DNA from: Wolfiporia cocos
Lineage: Eukaryota; Basidiomycota; Agaricomycetes; Polyporales; Phaeolaceae
Assembly (NCBI GenBank): GCA_029448655.1
Contig: JACCLO010000012.1
Location: 744,001-808,000 of the forward strand
Reading direction: 5' to 3'
Length of the DNA: 64,000 nt
Below, piece after piece: positions 43,768 through 54,331 of this stretch. Each line of letters opens with the position of its first letter. Within the stretch, counting starts at the first letter, position 1. The notes beneath the pieces are model-generated. The model did not search any database, was not told the DNA's origin, and saw only the letters and a program-made list of their open reading frames with translations. The translations under genes and the position numbers were made by a program.

Positions 43768-44132
43768 AACCGACGGAGCCATTGGGTATGACCTATATGC
43801 TTCAAAGGATGACGAAATTGCCCCTGGAGGGTGGAAGGCAATCCCCACCGGAGTTTGGATGGAGATTCCGAAAGGCTCTTACGGAAGGATAGCCTCGCGC
43901 TCAGGCCTCATGCTCAAACACGGGCTCACGGTCAGAGCAGGAGTAATTGACCCCGACTATCGCGGAGAGGTCCAAGTCATCCTATTCAACCAATCGACGA
44001 CACCCCACCGGATCATTCCCGGAATGCGCATCGTGCAAATAATATTCGAACAAGCCCTCACCCCCGAAGTGATCCAGGTAGAGGAGCTCAAGGAAACAAA
44101 GAGAGGGGACAAGGGTTTCGGCTCTACCGATG
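43768..44132 (+). other. dUTPase domain inside Pol
   Basis: All five trimeric dUTPase motifs are present in order: GYDLYAS, GRIASRSGL, GVIDPDYRGE, GMRIVQIIF and RGDKGFGSTD. The catalytic Asp of motif 3 and the glycine-rich motif 5 with its Phe are kept. The domain removes dUTP and limits uracil in cDNA. It is placed between protease and RT, unlike the lentiviral place between RNase H and integrase. Confidence 0.9.
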
Positions 44133-46322
44133 CTCAACAATTGGCAAAGGACCCCGTCTCAGACGAAGAATACCAGCTACTAAGGAGGTTCGTCCGAACC
44201 AAGAAGCTGATCGCTCCTAGGACTGAAGCCCCAAAACGATTCCGACAGAGAAGCGCAGCTCTCTCCCGTATACGCAAGGCAATGATGAAATCCCAAGAGT
44301 TCTTCGGAACAGGGAAAAGAGGACCCACGGAGGACACCATCCCTGAACATCTGAAAGACTTCGCACACGTCTTCAGCAAGAAAGCAGCAACCGCGTTTCC
44401 CCCATTGAGACCATGGGACCATGCTATCGAGCTAAAGCCCGACTTCGTACCCCGGGATTGCAAGGTATACTCACTATCCCCCAGAGAACAGAAAGCCATG
44501 GACGAGTTCCTGGCAGAAAATCTCGCCAAAGGGTTCATCCAACCATCAAAGTCCCCCATGGCTTCCCCTGCCTTCTTCATCCCAAAGAAGGATGGAGGGC
44601 TAAGGCCCTGCCAAGACTACCGATACCTAAACGAAGGGACGGTTAAGAACGCTTACCCCCCACCCCTGATATCCGAACTCATTGAAAAGCTAAGAGGGGC
44701 AAAGGTGTTCACCAAAATGGACCTACGAGCAGGATATAACAACGTGCAAATCCGAGAAGGCGACCAATGGAAGGGTGTATTCAAGACTAATGTTGGTCTC
44801 TATGAACCGACAGTGATGTTCTTTGGAATGTGCAACTCACCAGCCACATTCCAGGCCATGATGAATGAGATACTAAAAACCGAAATCGCCGAAGGATGGG
44901 TATTAGTCTACATGGACGACATCCTCATCTTCTCTCCAGACCAGGCGACCCATAGAGAGCGAGAGCGACGAGTCCTGCACAAGCTGGCCGAAGAAAAGTT
45001 ATTCATGAAGCCGGAAAAATGCGCCTTTGGAGTGGAAAGGGTAGAGTTCCTTGGACTCGTAATCACCCCCAGTCAGGTCCAGATGGACCCTGCCAAGCTC
45101 AAAGGAATCCGCAACTGGCCACCCCCGCAAAATGTCAAGGGGGTCCGCTCCTTCTTAGGGTTTGCAAATTTCTACATAAAATTTATTGACCACTATTCCA
45201 CGCATGCGCGACCACTCATTGATCTCACAAAAACTGCGACAGGCGCAGGGTTCAAGTGGACGGAGTGAGAAAACGAGGCGTTCGAGTTCTTGAAGAACAA
45301 ATTCGTAACCGCCCCCGCGCTGCTCCTCCCCGACAAGGAGAAACCCTTCATCCTGGAAACTGACGCCTTGCAGTTTGCCCTCGGAGCGGTACTCAAACAA
45401 AAAGACGATAGCGGGAATGAGCGACCAGTGGGCTACCTGTCACAATCCCTCACCCCGGCAGAATGAAACTATGAAATCTACGATCGAGAACTCCTAGGAG
45501 TGGTTTGCACGCTGGAAGAATGGTGTCACCTTCTAGAAGGGGGTCCACATCAGGTCCTAATCAGAAGTGGTCACCAGAACCTTACGTACTAGCGAAGTGC
45601 CCAGAGATTGAATCGGAGACAGGCGAGATGGCATCTGCTACTCTCGCAATTTGACATCCGGCTGCAACACGTCCCAGGGAAGAAACTGGTAATGGCAGAC
45701 ACCCTCTCGCACCTCATGAATCTAGACAGCTCTGAACACGACAACGAAGACATCCAAATGCTGCCTGATACCCTATTCATTCACGTGATCGAAGTCCCAA
45801 TTATCGATCGGATCAAGATCACGAAGCCCTTCGACCCGATCGTGGAACAGGGACTCCGCACCGTTGAACAAGGGGAGCAGCCCCCTTTAAGGACATCAAT
45901 GGAAGACTGGCAGTACAGCGAAGGGGTCCTCTTGTATAAGGGGCGAATGTACGTGCCACGAGACCCTGGCTTGAGAAGGGACATTATCTCGAGGTACCAT
46001 GATCCAATCGTGGCAGGCCACCCCGGGATTTGGGGGACGACCCTGAAAGTGCAAGAGCACTTCTAGTGGCCCGACCTGCGAAAAACCGTGGCCGAATATG
46101 TCAAAGGCTGCGCAGTCTGTCAGCAGATGAAACCCAATCGACACCCGACAAAAGCACCGCTGCAACCGATCCCAACCCAGAGGGACGCACTCCCCTTCTC
46201 GCAATGCTCGGTGGACTTCGTCACGGACCTCCCACGAGTAGGGGAATACGATTCAATTATGGTCATCATCGATCATGGACTATCCAAAGCAATATCTCTG
46301 ACCCCCTGCGACAAAACCATCA

Positions 46323-46898
46323 TGTCACAGAATATCCAGGGGGGATATCTTACAACCCTCGCTATAGGTTATACGGGCGGCGCTAGGCGTACGCCGCCCC
46401 TCTATGCCTCAGCCACCTCCACGTACGTCTCAGAGTCTGTTAGGTCACCTGACTGTTATGGTTAGCGCTGTAGGATAGCGCGCGCCTCAGGTACTCACGT
46501 TACGGTCACACAATGTATCACATGTCTTGCTTATGTACTTACTTACCTAAGCCGTTAGGGCGGTGCTGCGCACAGGCCAGCACTTAAGGGTAGACACATA
46601 GCATACAGTTCTCGCATGTATATAAGATACGACGAGATGGGGCTTATTCCCCATCTCTAAGATTCTCGACAACTGAGCCTCTGGCTCCTTTCTTATACTG
46701 CGTGTTGTGCAACTCGCCTTAGGGCGCCCTCTACTGCTAGACTGGTAGCGGTCCGACTATGCAAGTATCCTGTACGACGATTTCCTAATTCCGAGGGAAT
46801 GCCTCTACATACGTCGTTACTTGCCGCCGTCTCGTCGCAAGGCCTTGGGTTTATCCCCTGCCTATAGCAGGTCGCACAGCCCGTGTAAGTCTGTGTCA
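46323..46898. mobile_element. Solo LTR, 576 bp, inserted in the gypsy integrase
   Basis: It starts TGTCACAG and ends TCTGTGTCA, flanked by perfect CATCA pentamers (46318-46322 and 46899-46903). Taking out the LTR and one pentamer rejoins CDKTI to TSEGAADIFH in frame. A TATA-like TATATAAG at about 46619 and an inverted GATGGGG/CCCCATC pair follow the layout of the other TGTCAC LTRs. Confidence 0.93.
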
Positions 46899-47846
46899 CA
46901 TCACCAGCGAAGGAGCTGCAGACATATTCCATCGACAAATCTATTCGAAGTACGGTCTCCCTCGAAAAGTCATATCGGACCGAGGGCCCCAATTCACTTC
47001 AAAGTTTTTCCAGGCCCTCTGTAAGCTTCTAGGAATCGAATCCGCCCTAAGTACGGCATACCATCCGCAGACCGACGGACAGACTGAACGAATGAATCAG
47101 CAAATAGAAGTCTACCTGCGCATCTATTGCATGAACGATCCACGGCTCTGGGTCGCCAGACTCCCAGACGTAGAATTTGCCCATAACACACGAAGGACCG
47201 AGCGAGGTTTGGCCCCCACTGAAGTGATCATGGGGTACATCCCACGAGGGTTGCCCGAAGAAGACAGCCCGGTGCAGGTGCCCGCTGCAAAGGAGAGAAT
47301 CAAAGGTATCAGAGAAGCAAGGGAAAAAGCCATTGCCGTGCACGAATTAGCCCAGAAACGGATGGCAGGCCGGACTCTATGCGATTTGCTCAAATTCAGC
47401 AAGGGGGACAAAGTGTGGCTTGATGCCAGGAATCTCCATCTTCCATATGAATCACGGAAGCTCGCTCCAAAAAGGGAAGGACCATTCACCATCAGCGAGA
47501 AGCTCGGGGCTATCACGTACAAGTTAGCCCTGCCGCCCCAGTGGAAAATACACCCGGTCTTCCATGCCTTGCTACTGAAGCCGTTCAATGAGACAAGGGT
47601 GCACGGGCCCAACCATACGAAGCCACCCCCGGACCTGGTCGAAGGACACGATGAGTACGAGGTCGAGTCCATCCTGAACCAAAGACAACATTGAGGGAAG
47701 AAGCAGTACCTGGTCCACTGGAAGGGCTACCCATCCGCCGATGACTCTTGGGAAGACGCAGCGAACTTGAAGAATTCTCCCGACCTTCTGGAGGACTACA
47801 AAAGTCGACGAAGGGGAGTCAGAACTCGTCGAATCGAAGAAGTAAC

Positions 47847-48440
47847 ATGTCGTCGCCTCAGCCTACCCCCAGCCAGCCAGACCGCCCCAGAGCCCCGACG
47901 CTGCATCGGTCCCTCACCGTCCGCTTGGGGTATCAGACAGGCAGGTGTTACGGGTGTTCCGAGGAGGCCCACCTCTGCACTCGCCACACGCTCACCTGGC
48001 ATAGGTCCGACATTCCCCCAGGAGGCCACCCGACCCCCTGGACCGATCAATTTGAGCCCGTACAGGAGCTCACCGCCGTCTACGACAGCTACCAGGACGT
48101 TACGGAGCGACTCGTCCAACTCGAACGGACAGTCCGCTGGCAGAGGCAACAGCTTGGGTGGAACATCGATCAGTGGATCGACCACCTCGGGGAATCGACG
48201 CCATCGCGAATCCGGAGGGAGTTCAACAAACGGGAAGAAGGCCCGCGTCGCCCAGCCCGGCAACGCAGCCCCATCCCTCCAATGCCCTCCTGGCTACTCG
48301 ATGACGATGAATTGGCTAGAATTGCAGAACCGTACGATTTTATGGAATACCGCTCTCTGGTATTTCACAACGCTCCCAATGTGACCGCCGCCACAGGAGC
48401 TCGACCTGGAGAACCAGAGGGCCCTGCTCCTCATTCATGA
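47847..48440 (+). CDS. Extra ORF downstream of the gypsy chromodomain
   Basis: The frame begins MSSPQPTPSQPDRP inside the end of pol but in another frame, and runs 197 codons to TGA. It has a possible zinc site, CYGCSEEAHLCTRHTLTWH, then a helical stretch (YDSYQDVTERLVQLERTVRW) and a Pro/Arg-rich part. A second frame from about 48385 to 48936 (LDLENQRALLLIHEAANDAQ) reads as its continuation after a frameshift, giving about 360 residues in all. Such accessory ORFs lie between integrase and 3' LTR in some retroelements, but I do not recognise this one. It has no membrane segment, so it is not envelope-like. Confidence 0.5.
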   Translation: MSSPQPTPSQPDRPRAPTLHRSLTVRLGYQTGRCYGCSEEAHLCTRHTLTWHRSDIPPGGHPTPWTDQFEPVQELTAVYDSYQDVTERLVQLERTVRWQRQQLGWNIDQWIDHLGESTPSRIRREFNKREEGPRRPARQRSPIPPMPSWLLDDDELARIAEPYDFMEYRSLVFHNAPNVTAATGARPGEPEGPAPHS

Positions 48441-48981
48441 AGCCGCAAACGACGCCCAGTTCGAGAGGGGCCGAGCAGTGTTGGGCCTGCCACCCCGCCA
48501 CCCACTGCCCCAGCTAACGACAAAGCTGGTTGACGATCTCCATCAGTTGACATCATCAGCCAAGAGGAATGGGAGCAAGGATGCGACGCCTGGGAGGATC
48601 CCCTCCTTAGCCTACCCCGATGGCTCTGAGAGCGCATATGGGTCCACCACCATCACCAACGATACGAGTCAGGGGACTACCTCCGCGATGTCCCCTCCAC
48701 CCGATCTCCGCCCCGACCATCTCAGACGGATCCCTGTCGAGGCTGCAGCAGTCCGTACCACTGGATCCTCGACTGCCCCGACTATCACTGCTCCACGTGC
48801 TGAGTATCCCAACCCGGGCATTGACGAGGAGAATGCGTGCCCTACCAGCTCTGGATCCCTCCACCCACACCCCCTCTCCCCAATGGAGATGCAGGGTATA
48901 ACGACGCCGGCCCCGAGGCCCTTTGAGTGGCCGTGATGCTTGGATTTCATCGAGGGCGATGAAGGCTTGGGAGGGGGGTGA

Positions 48982-49518
48982 TGTTACAGTCCGTACTACT
49001 TCGTATACTTTCGACGCCTCACTGGAGAGGAGGACTTAGCATTCAACCGCACTATCGCGCGTTTATTTTCTAGGGTTCTCTGTTCAACCAGCGACCCTCG
49101 TTTCATGTACAACAGCCCTATGCCCATAGTCCCGTAGTGTATCAGGTTCTAGCGGATATCTGGTGTCTAACCACCGAGCTTCTGCGTTTCACTCACTGTT
49201 GCGCTCAACCACAGCGTTTCAGCTTAGTTATCATAGCGTACTAACTGTATGGACTTAATGGTAGCAGTACCAAGGACACTATGACCCCGGTTACAGAAAC
49301 GTAGTATAAAGACTCTGCTGTAAATACTGGTCGAGTTCCTCAGCTCGACCTTGTTGAATTACAAGGATCCTATACTCGTTCTCAAAGGCTTGAGCAATTA
49401 AGCCCGCAGCTAGTATATCAACGCTCGACTCTGCTGAGTCCGACGAGTAGTGCGCTACTCGATACGCTGAGTAACTCGACTTAGTTATTTCAGCTGAACA
49501 GATATTCGATCCGTAACA
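48982..49518 (+). repeat. 3' LTR of the gypsy element
   Basis: It runs from TGTTACAGTCCG to GATCCGTAACA and is preceded by the purine tract at about 48968-48979. Confidence 0.9.
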
Positions 49519-49845
49519 ACTGGATTGTGCCGTGCCACAGACTGATGAATAGATCTGGGATATTAATTGTGACGAGGTGCATAGTGTCTGCAGGAAAGCA
49601 TGCTGGAAGTCCTAGTGTAGACCTAAGTGGGAGACCTCCAAATAAACTTGGCTTTGCAATTCAAGTTTCTAAGTGCAGCTTTTGAAATTTCCTATCTGTC
49701 CTTGCACCCAGCATGCATGTGAGATTGTCATAGTACTGCTTAAAAGCCTCAACAGAGTCGAGAATTTGTGGCTCAACATCTTCAAGACTGCAGTTCACAA
49801 CATCGTAGTTGTCCGGCTTCAAGCATGCAGGATAATAGCCCAAAC

Positions 49846-50554
49846 TGTTACGGTTATTTTAATTTTTCGAATATCGACAGAACTCACCATTGGACGAATA
49901 CGATACAGGGACTTGTTGCGCAACCAACTCCCCTGGCTACTCGTGACTCTACTGGGCGCATCCCCGGTTGTATTAGTCTATAGGGCGCGTTTCACCTTTG
50001 GCAGATCCAACTCTGCCACCGTTTCATGTTCATCGTTTATTAGCTGATAGATGGCGTTCAACCGCCATCATTCCTATCTATCGTCTCAGGTATATCACTA
50101 CATACCTATCAGACGTTTGGTACTATAGCGTAGATAGTATCGGTGACATCTGGGACGGACTTGACCCCTGAAACCTAACGTAGTATATAAACTCGTGTAC
50201 TTACTGTCGAGGCTCTTCAGCTCGACCTTGTTGTATAAACAAGAAGTCTTATACTCGTTCTCCAACGTAGGAAACTACGCTCAGTATTTCTCTCTCGAGC
50301 AACCGAACGACTAAGTCCTCGAAGTGCACACTGACTTCTCGGACTTAGGCGAGTCTTATATTCTATTAGACTCGCATCTGAACAGATTATATCCTCTAAC
50401 GCGTATTGGATATTATACGATCTCCTAGGAACTTCACCTAGGACTGGAAGGCATCTAACGAGTATTTGCCTTGCATACGGCAAACAAGCCTACGTGCAGA
50501 AGAACGATCTATATTCGCGACTCGAATATACGAACGGGTATTCGACCCGTAACA
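49846..50554 (+). mobile_element. Solo LTR, 709 bp, TGTTACGG family
   Basis: Perfect CAAAC pentamers flank it (49841-49845 and 50555-50559). It starts TGTTACGGTTATTT and ends TTCGACCCGTAACA. It splits the transposase between GRHKPG and YYPACLKP. Confidence 0.92.
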
Positions 50555-50968
50555 CAAACCTGGCTTATGACGCCCCTTAAGAGGACAGTAGATTTGACAT
50601 CCCTGGGCACCCAAGTGCCCAACCAAGCCATTGAGATAAGTCATCCCCACTGAGTTGGCAGTGGCAAGCAGGAGGAATAGTTTCAAGTCAATAATTCTGC
50701 AACGTGGATCCCAGATTTTAAGTCCTTCGATCATATGAGAGCTGAGGATACACAAGCTGGGAAAAACGAAAGAGTCGACATTTTGGGGCTTGTTAGGACC
50801 TGGGATGATGCCACCGGGAATGACATGGGTTTTCTTGTACTGGACCTCTGGCACATAGTCCGATAGTACCACCCAGCAATCGGATTGCTTACATGCATAG
50901 AGCTGTGCACCATCCATGGAGAACATGAGCATGATGTCGTTGTCTCTGATGTTGCTCTTATTGCAAGC

Positions 50969-51459
50969 TGTCACAAAACTTTTGATGTCATCTCATTATA
51001 TTTCAGAATGTCTTCACAGGGGATCGAACTCTTGGCCCCTTGTCCACAAAGGCACATGACCGTCTTACAGCGGCATGTTACTTACAGTAGATACCATGCG
51101 TCTCTGTAGAGTAGATAAGATTACAGTACATTACATAAGCATTCCAGGTCCTGACCAGTAGGCACATGTGCACAGGCCATGTTGCTTTAGGCCAGCTCTA
51201 GTTACTTGGTAGATAGGTGCTACTGTGATGTATATAAGATCTAGAGTCTGAGGCGTACTCCTCAGACTCATCAATTTGGCATATGGGCTTAGGCCCACCT
51301 TACTCCTTATCCCCTTGCTGCGCTCTAAGATAACTCGCTAGTCTGTTGAAGTACCTCGACCTTGTCTTGGGACTGGTTACCCCTTCATCAACTTAGTCTT
51401 GGGAGTCAGGCTTGGAGTTGGGCATTGGCGTTGAGGGATGACCCTAGAGTTTTGGGTCA
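50969..51459. mobile_element. Solo LTR, 491 bp, TGTCAC family
   Basis: It starts TGTCACAAAAC and ends GTTTTGGGTCA, with perfect CAAGC pentamers (50964-50968 and 51460-51464). Removal rejoins the transposase frame (NAC to NKS). A TATATAAG box near 51233 and an inverted CTGAGG/CCTCAG pair recur from the related LTRs. Its left third contains, on the minus strand, a tRNA-like GAGTTCGATCCCC. Confidence 0.92.
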
Positions 51460-52095
51460 CAAGCATTGAGGTAGTCCTCGCCATGTACAAAGTCGGTATA
51501 TTCTGGAATAATGGAGTTGTTGGTGAGGAGAGATCTGAGTACCTTCCTAGTGATTTTGGAATGGTAGTCAGCACCCTCTGAGCTGACCATGGAATGGCGC
51601 ATGGCTTGTAATACCGGACCTATAGGTATAGTAGTCATTTTTTTTCTTGGTACATTGATGCATTTTCTCCTAACGCGTTTTTTTAAATAGCGATTTTTGC
51701 CGTGGTATGAGCAAATAATGAGGTCTCTGTATATTCCTGTGAACACCATACAGCTGTTGATACACATGTCATGCTTCAGAGCAATAATTCTGGTGATTTC
51801 AGCCACTTTGGCCTTAACTTCAGAGAATGAGAGCATTTCAATGTGAGGAGGGCATTGAGCTACAGCTCTGTGAACTAGATTGTAATGTTCCTGAGTGACA
51901 TAGTCCAATCCCAGGTAGACTTTGATTGACAGAGTTATAACAGGGTCATCGATGTTGACAAGCTTGGTAGGTGGATTTTGAATGTGCTTGAGGACTCCAG
52001 GGTCAGTTATTTTGTCCTCTAGCTTTGAATTTCTATGGAGATGCTACATGGCCACAGTATCACACAGATCCTTCAGGGTTATCTGGTCAGGAATG

Positions 52096-52786
52096 GAGGG
52101 ACTTCAGTCAATTATCTTAATCTGCCAACTGCCCTTCGCTTAAGAAATCGCAGTTGCGAGCTAGGTTTGCACGCAGATTAATCTACTGTGACAATAAAAT
52201 GGTACATCCCGGGGTCAAACCAAGGACCTTAGCACAGATGAGAATAACAGCATCGCAGCATACATTAGCCAACTGAGCTACAGTGCAACTAGTGTCTGCC
52301 CCATTTTAAGCGATATATAGAGTATTTTGTAAACTTCATTTTCGCAGTTTAACATCTTCCATAACACAAATACAAATGAATCCTCTAAAGACCTGTGATT
52401 CCAGTGTATTCAGCTTTCCCATGGTGAGTTGCTCCAGGTCAAGCATGGTAAATCAAGCTACCACTATCATTGATTTCTGTATGCTTGTTGGAGCAGTTAG
52501 TTGCCTTGATGATTTGCGAAAATTGTGTGTAAAATTTGCGTTATATATATTTTGATTGGTCAAGGGTAACTGTTGCCAATATGGCTCAGTTGGCTAATTA
52601 TGCTGCGATGCTGTTATTCTGATCTGCATTAAGGTCCTTGGTTCGAATCCGGGATGTACCGTTTTATTGTCACAGTAGATTAATCTGCCGCAGTTAGCAG
52701 ATTAATCTGCGTGCAAACCTAGCTCGCAACTGCGATTTCTTAAGTGAAGGGCAGTTGGCAGATTAAGATAATTGACTGAAACTCTA
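52096..52786. mobile_element. hAT MITE with tRNA-like arms, copy 3 (inverted)
   Basis: The ends are GAGGGACTTCAG and CTGAAACTCTA. The 8-bp duplication CAGGAATG is perfect (52088-52095 and 52787-52794). It interrupts the transposase between DLSI and PDQITL. Its right-arm tRNA-like segment is the best preserved: A-box TGGCTCAGTTGG and B-box GGTTCGAATCC, with a 5-bp T stem. Confidence 0.92.
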
Positions 52787-53678
52787 CAGGAATGCTGAGA
52801 TCCTCAGAGGATGGGTTGAAGTTGTCGCCAAGTTGAGTGCCAGAGTCGTCATCCAGGCTCAGTTCATCCAGCAGACCAACAGGAAGATCCATAGCTAGAT
52901 TCCCAAAAAGCAATCACTCCCTGTCCTCTTCTTCTGCAGCTGTAATGTCTGCAATACTACCAGTGTCCTGAGTAGGATCGCGTGCCCCCTGCGCCTGGGT
53001 TAGGAAGCTGCACATGATTTAAAGTGGACGTGGTCGGCTGCGCTATAGGGCACTTGTGTATGTTGCGCAAGTCACGGGCATCTACGATTTCGGATTGCTG
53101 CAGTGCAAGTCTCTAAGGTCACTATGCCAGCGCCACAGGCTTTTTTATACCTAAAAAATGGGCTCCTCCATCTCAGACATTTCCTGGTCTCTTTGCTGTA
53201 GCTCCATATCTATGTGCTCGTCTTCTTGCAGTGCAATTGCATGGCCAACGCCCTCCGGTACGTCTTCTGCCAAAACAAATCAATATCGTTTGCAGTACAT
53301 TTACAATGATAAAATATACGATTTCTGTGAGACTCGTTTACTTAGCCGTGTATACACGTCTAATTGCAATCTCCTCATTTGAGGCCTCCGAAATTATTGA
53401 AGTCAATATATGCATTGCATCCGGTACCATTTTAATCGACATACTACTGCTATCTCCTCCTGGGAAAAATACATATCTATTTCCTCCTCATAGTTGGCAT
53501 TCTGAGCGTTATTCTGAGCTAGTCTCCTTGCGGCGTCCTCCCCGCGATACTTTGCATGGCTGCAGTAGGTACTTTTGGACACAAAAGGCGAACCTTTCTT
53601 CTGGCATTGGCGATTACAGCCGCAAAGATGGACCTTGTTTGCTTTACTATTGAGTTTGTATACGGGGGCTCGAGGCAT

Positions 53679-54331
53679 CGTGAGTTGTAATTTTTTGATA
53701 AAAGCAAGGGAGTACAAGAAAGCGCAAACGGTAGTGCGGCGGTACAGAGGACAGCAAGAAATTCATGACGTAAGCGCGTCCATGGAAGTCTACGTACTAC
53801 TCCACACGCGAATCGCTTTTGCGTGCGTCGCTACGCAGCCTTATGCGCAAGATCTGCCTTTCGGTGACATGTCAATCTACAAAGTGATCACGTGTTGTGC
53901 TGGATTCAGCTGGATGACGCAGGATACATTTCATTTCATTGGACTTTTGGGAATACATTCAGATACATAAGGTTTCATTTAGATGTAAATACTCTGGATT
54001 TTCACTGGGCCCCTTGACAGTAACAGTGATATAGCCGGCGACATCTCGCAGCATGCCGTAGGCCTTTATCAATCAGTTGCGGGTTTAAACGATCGTTGCG
54101 ATCTCGTACGGTGAGGTCGTGAACTGTATCAGTTTGCCTTGTGTTGTAGGGCAGCGAAAATATTCATATTTGCTGATAACGAAATCAGTCCCGCATAGGC
54201 CTGCGATGAGCCCATCAAGATCCCCATTCCTACACTAAACGAACCAATGTGTTGAACAAGTGGTTAGACCTATGCATATATCCAGCTGCATGGCACCATG
54301 ACGAGAATCTAGGCGTGTTAACAGTGGGCGC
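53679..54331. other. Spacer between the transposase and the O-methyltransferase
   Basis: The first 58 bp are the presumed 5' leader of the CACTA-like element. The rest shows no gene. The plus-strand frame 53575-53970 is antisense to the transposase start and is not supported. Confidence 0.45.

Larger units (their letters stand above)
43235..47846 (+). pseudogene. Pol of the gypsy element: PR-dUTPase-RT-RNaseH-INT-chromodomain
   Basis: The domain order is clear. Protease: LINSGAMSSLI, where the catalytic D is N (codon 43379-43381). dUTPase 43768-44132: GYDLYAS, RIASRSGL, AGVIDPDYRGEV, RIVQIIF and GDKGFGSTD. RT: YMDD at 44909-44920. RNase [16 protein letters not shown] and YDRELLGVV. Integrase zinc finger around 45998-46120 (H-H-C-C) and catalytic D, D, E segments, the last after the foreign LTR. 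Chromodomain 47653-47800 (YLVHWKGYPSADDSWE). In-frame stops lie at 45266, 45464, 45590, 46064 and 47692; two are clear TGG to TAG changes. After removing the 581-bp insertion the frame continues without any indel. The element cannot act alone. Confidence 0.88.
41023..49518 (+). mobile_element. Ty3/gypsy chromovirus with dUTPase domain (defective)
   Basis: The complete layout is 5' LTR 41023-41557, Gag, protease, dUTPase, reverse transcriptase, RNase H, integrase, chromodomain, an extra ORF and 3' LTR 48982-49518. A purine tract, GGGAGGGGGG, precedes the 3' LTR. A 576-bp foreign solo LTR splits the integrase. The LTRs are similar in length (535 and 537 bp). The flanking pentamers (ATCGG and ACTGG) do not match, and the flanks belong to different sequences (an LTR fragment on the left, a transposase pseudogene on the right), which points to recombination between elements. 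Several in-frame stops make it non-autonomous. Confidence 0.9.
49519..53678 (-). pseudogene. Tnp2/CACTA-like transposase, broken by three insertions
   Basis: The minus strand starts MPRAPVYKLNSKANKVH with a cysteine-rich CGCNRQC motif, then an acidic region (LDDDSGTQL), KHDMCINSCMVFTG, DYLNACNKSNIRDNDIML (restored across an LTR), FSMDGAQLYACKQSDCW, IPGGIIPGPNKPQNVDSF, ANSVGMTYLNGLVGHLGAQG, YYPACLKPDNYDV and LGLPACFPADTMHL. The order matches the Tnp2 (EnSpm/CACTA) transposases common in Agaricomycetes. It is interrupted by a hAT MITE (52096-52786) and solo LTRs (50969-51459 and 49846-50554), and has several stops of its own. The 3' part is cut off at the gypsy LTR. A candidate 5' terminus is CACTACCG on the minus strand at 53736. 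Confidence 0.82.

Noticed and set aside
43235..47846. An infectious retrovirus-like agent because of the dUTPase and extra ORF
   Set aside because: The chromodomain, Ty3-type domain order and absence of an envelope with membrane segments show an ordinary intracellular fungal retrotransposon, and it is broken by stops.
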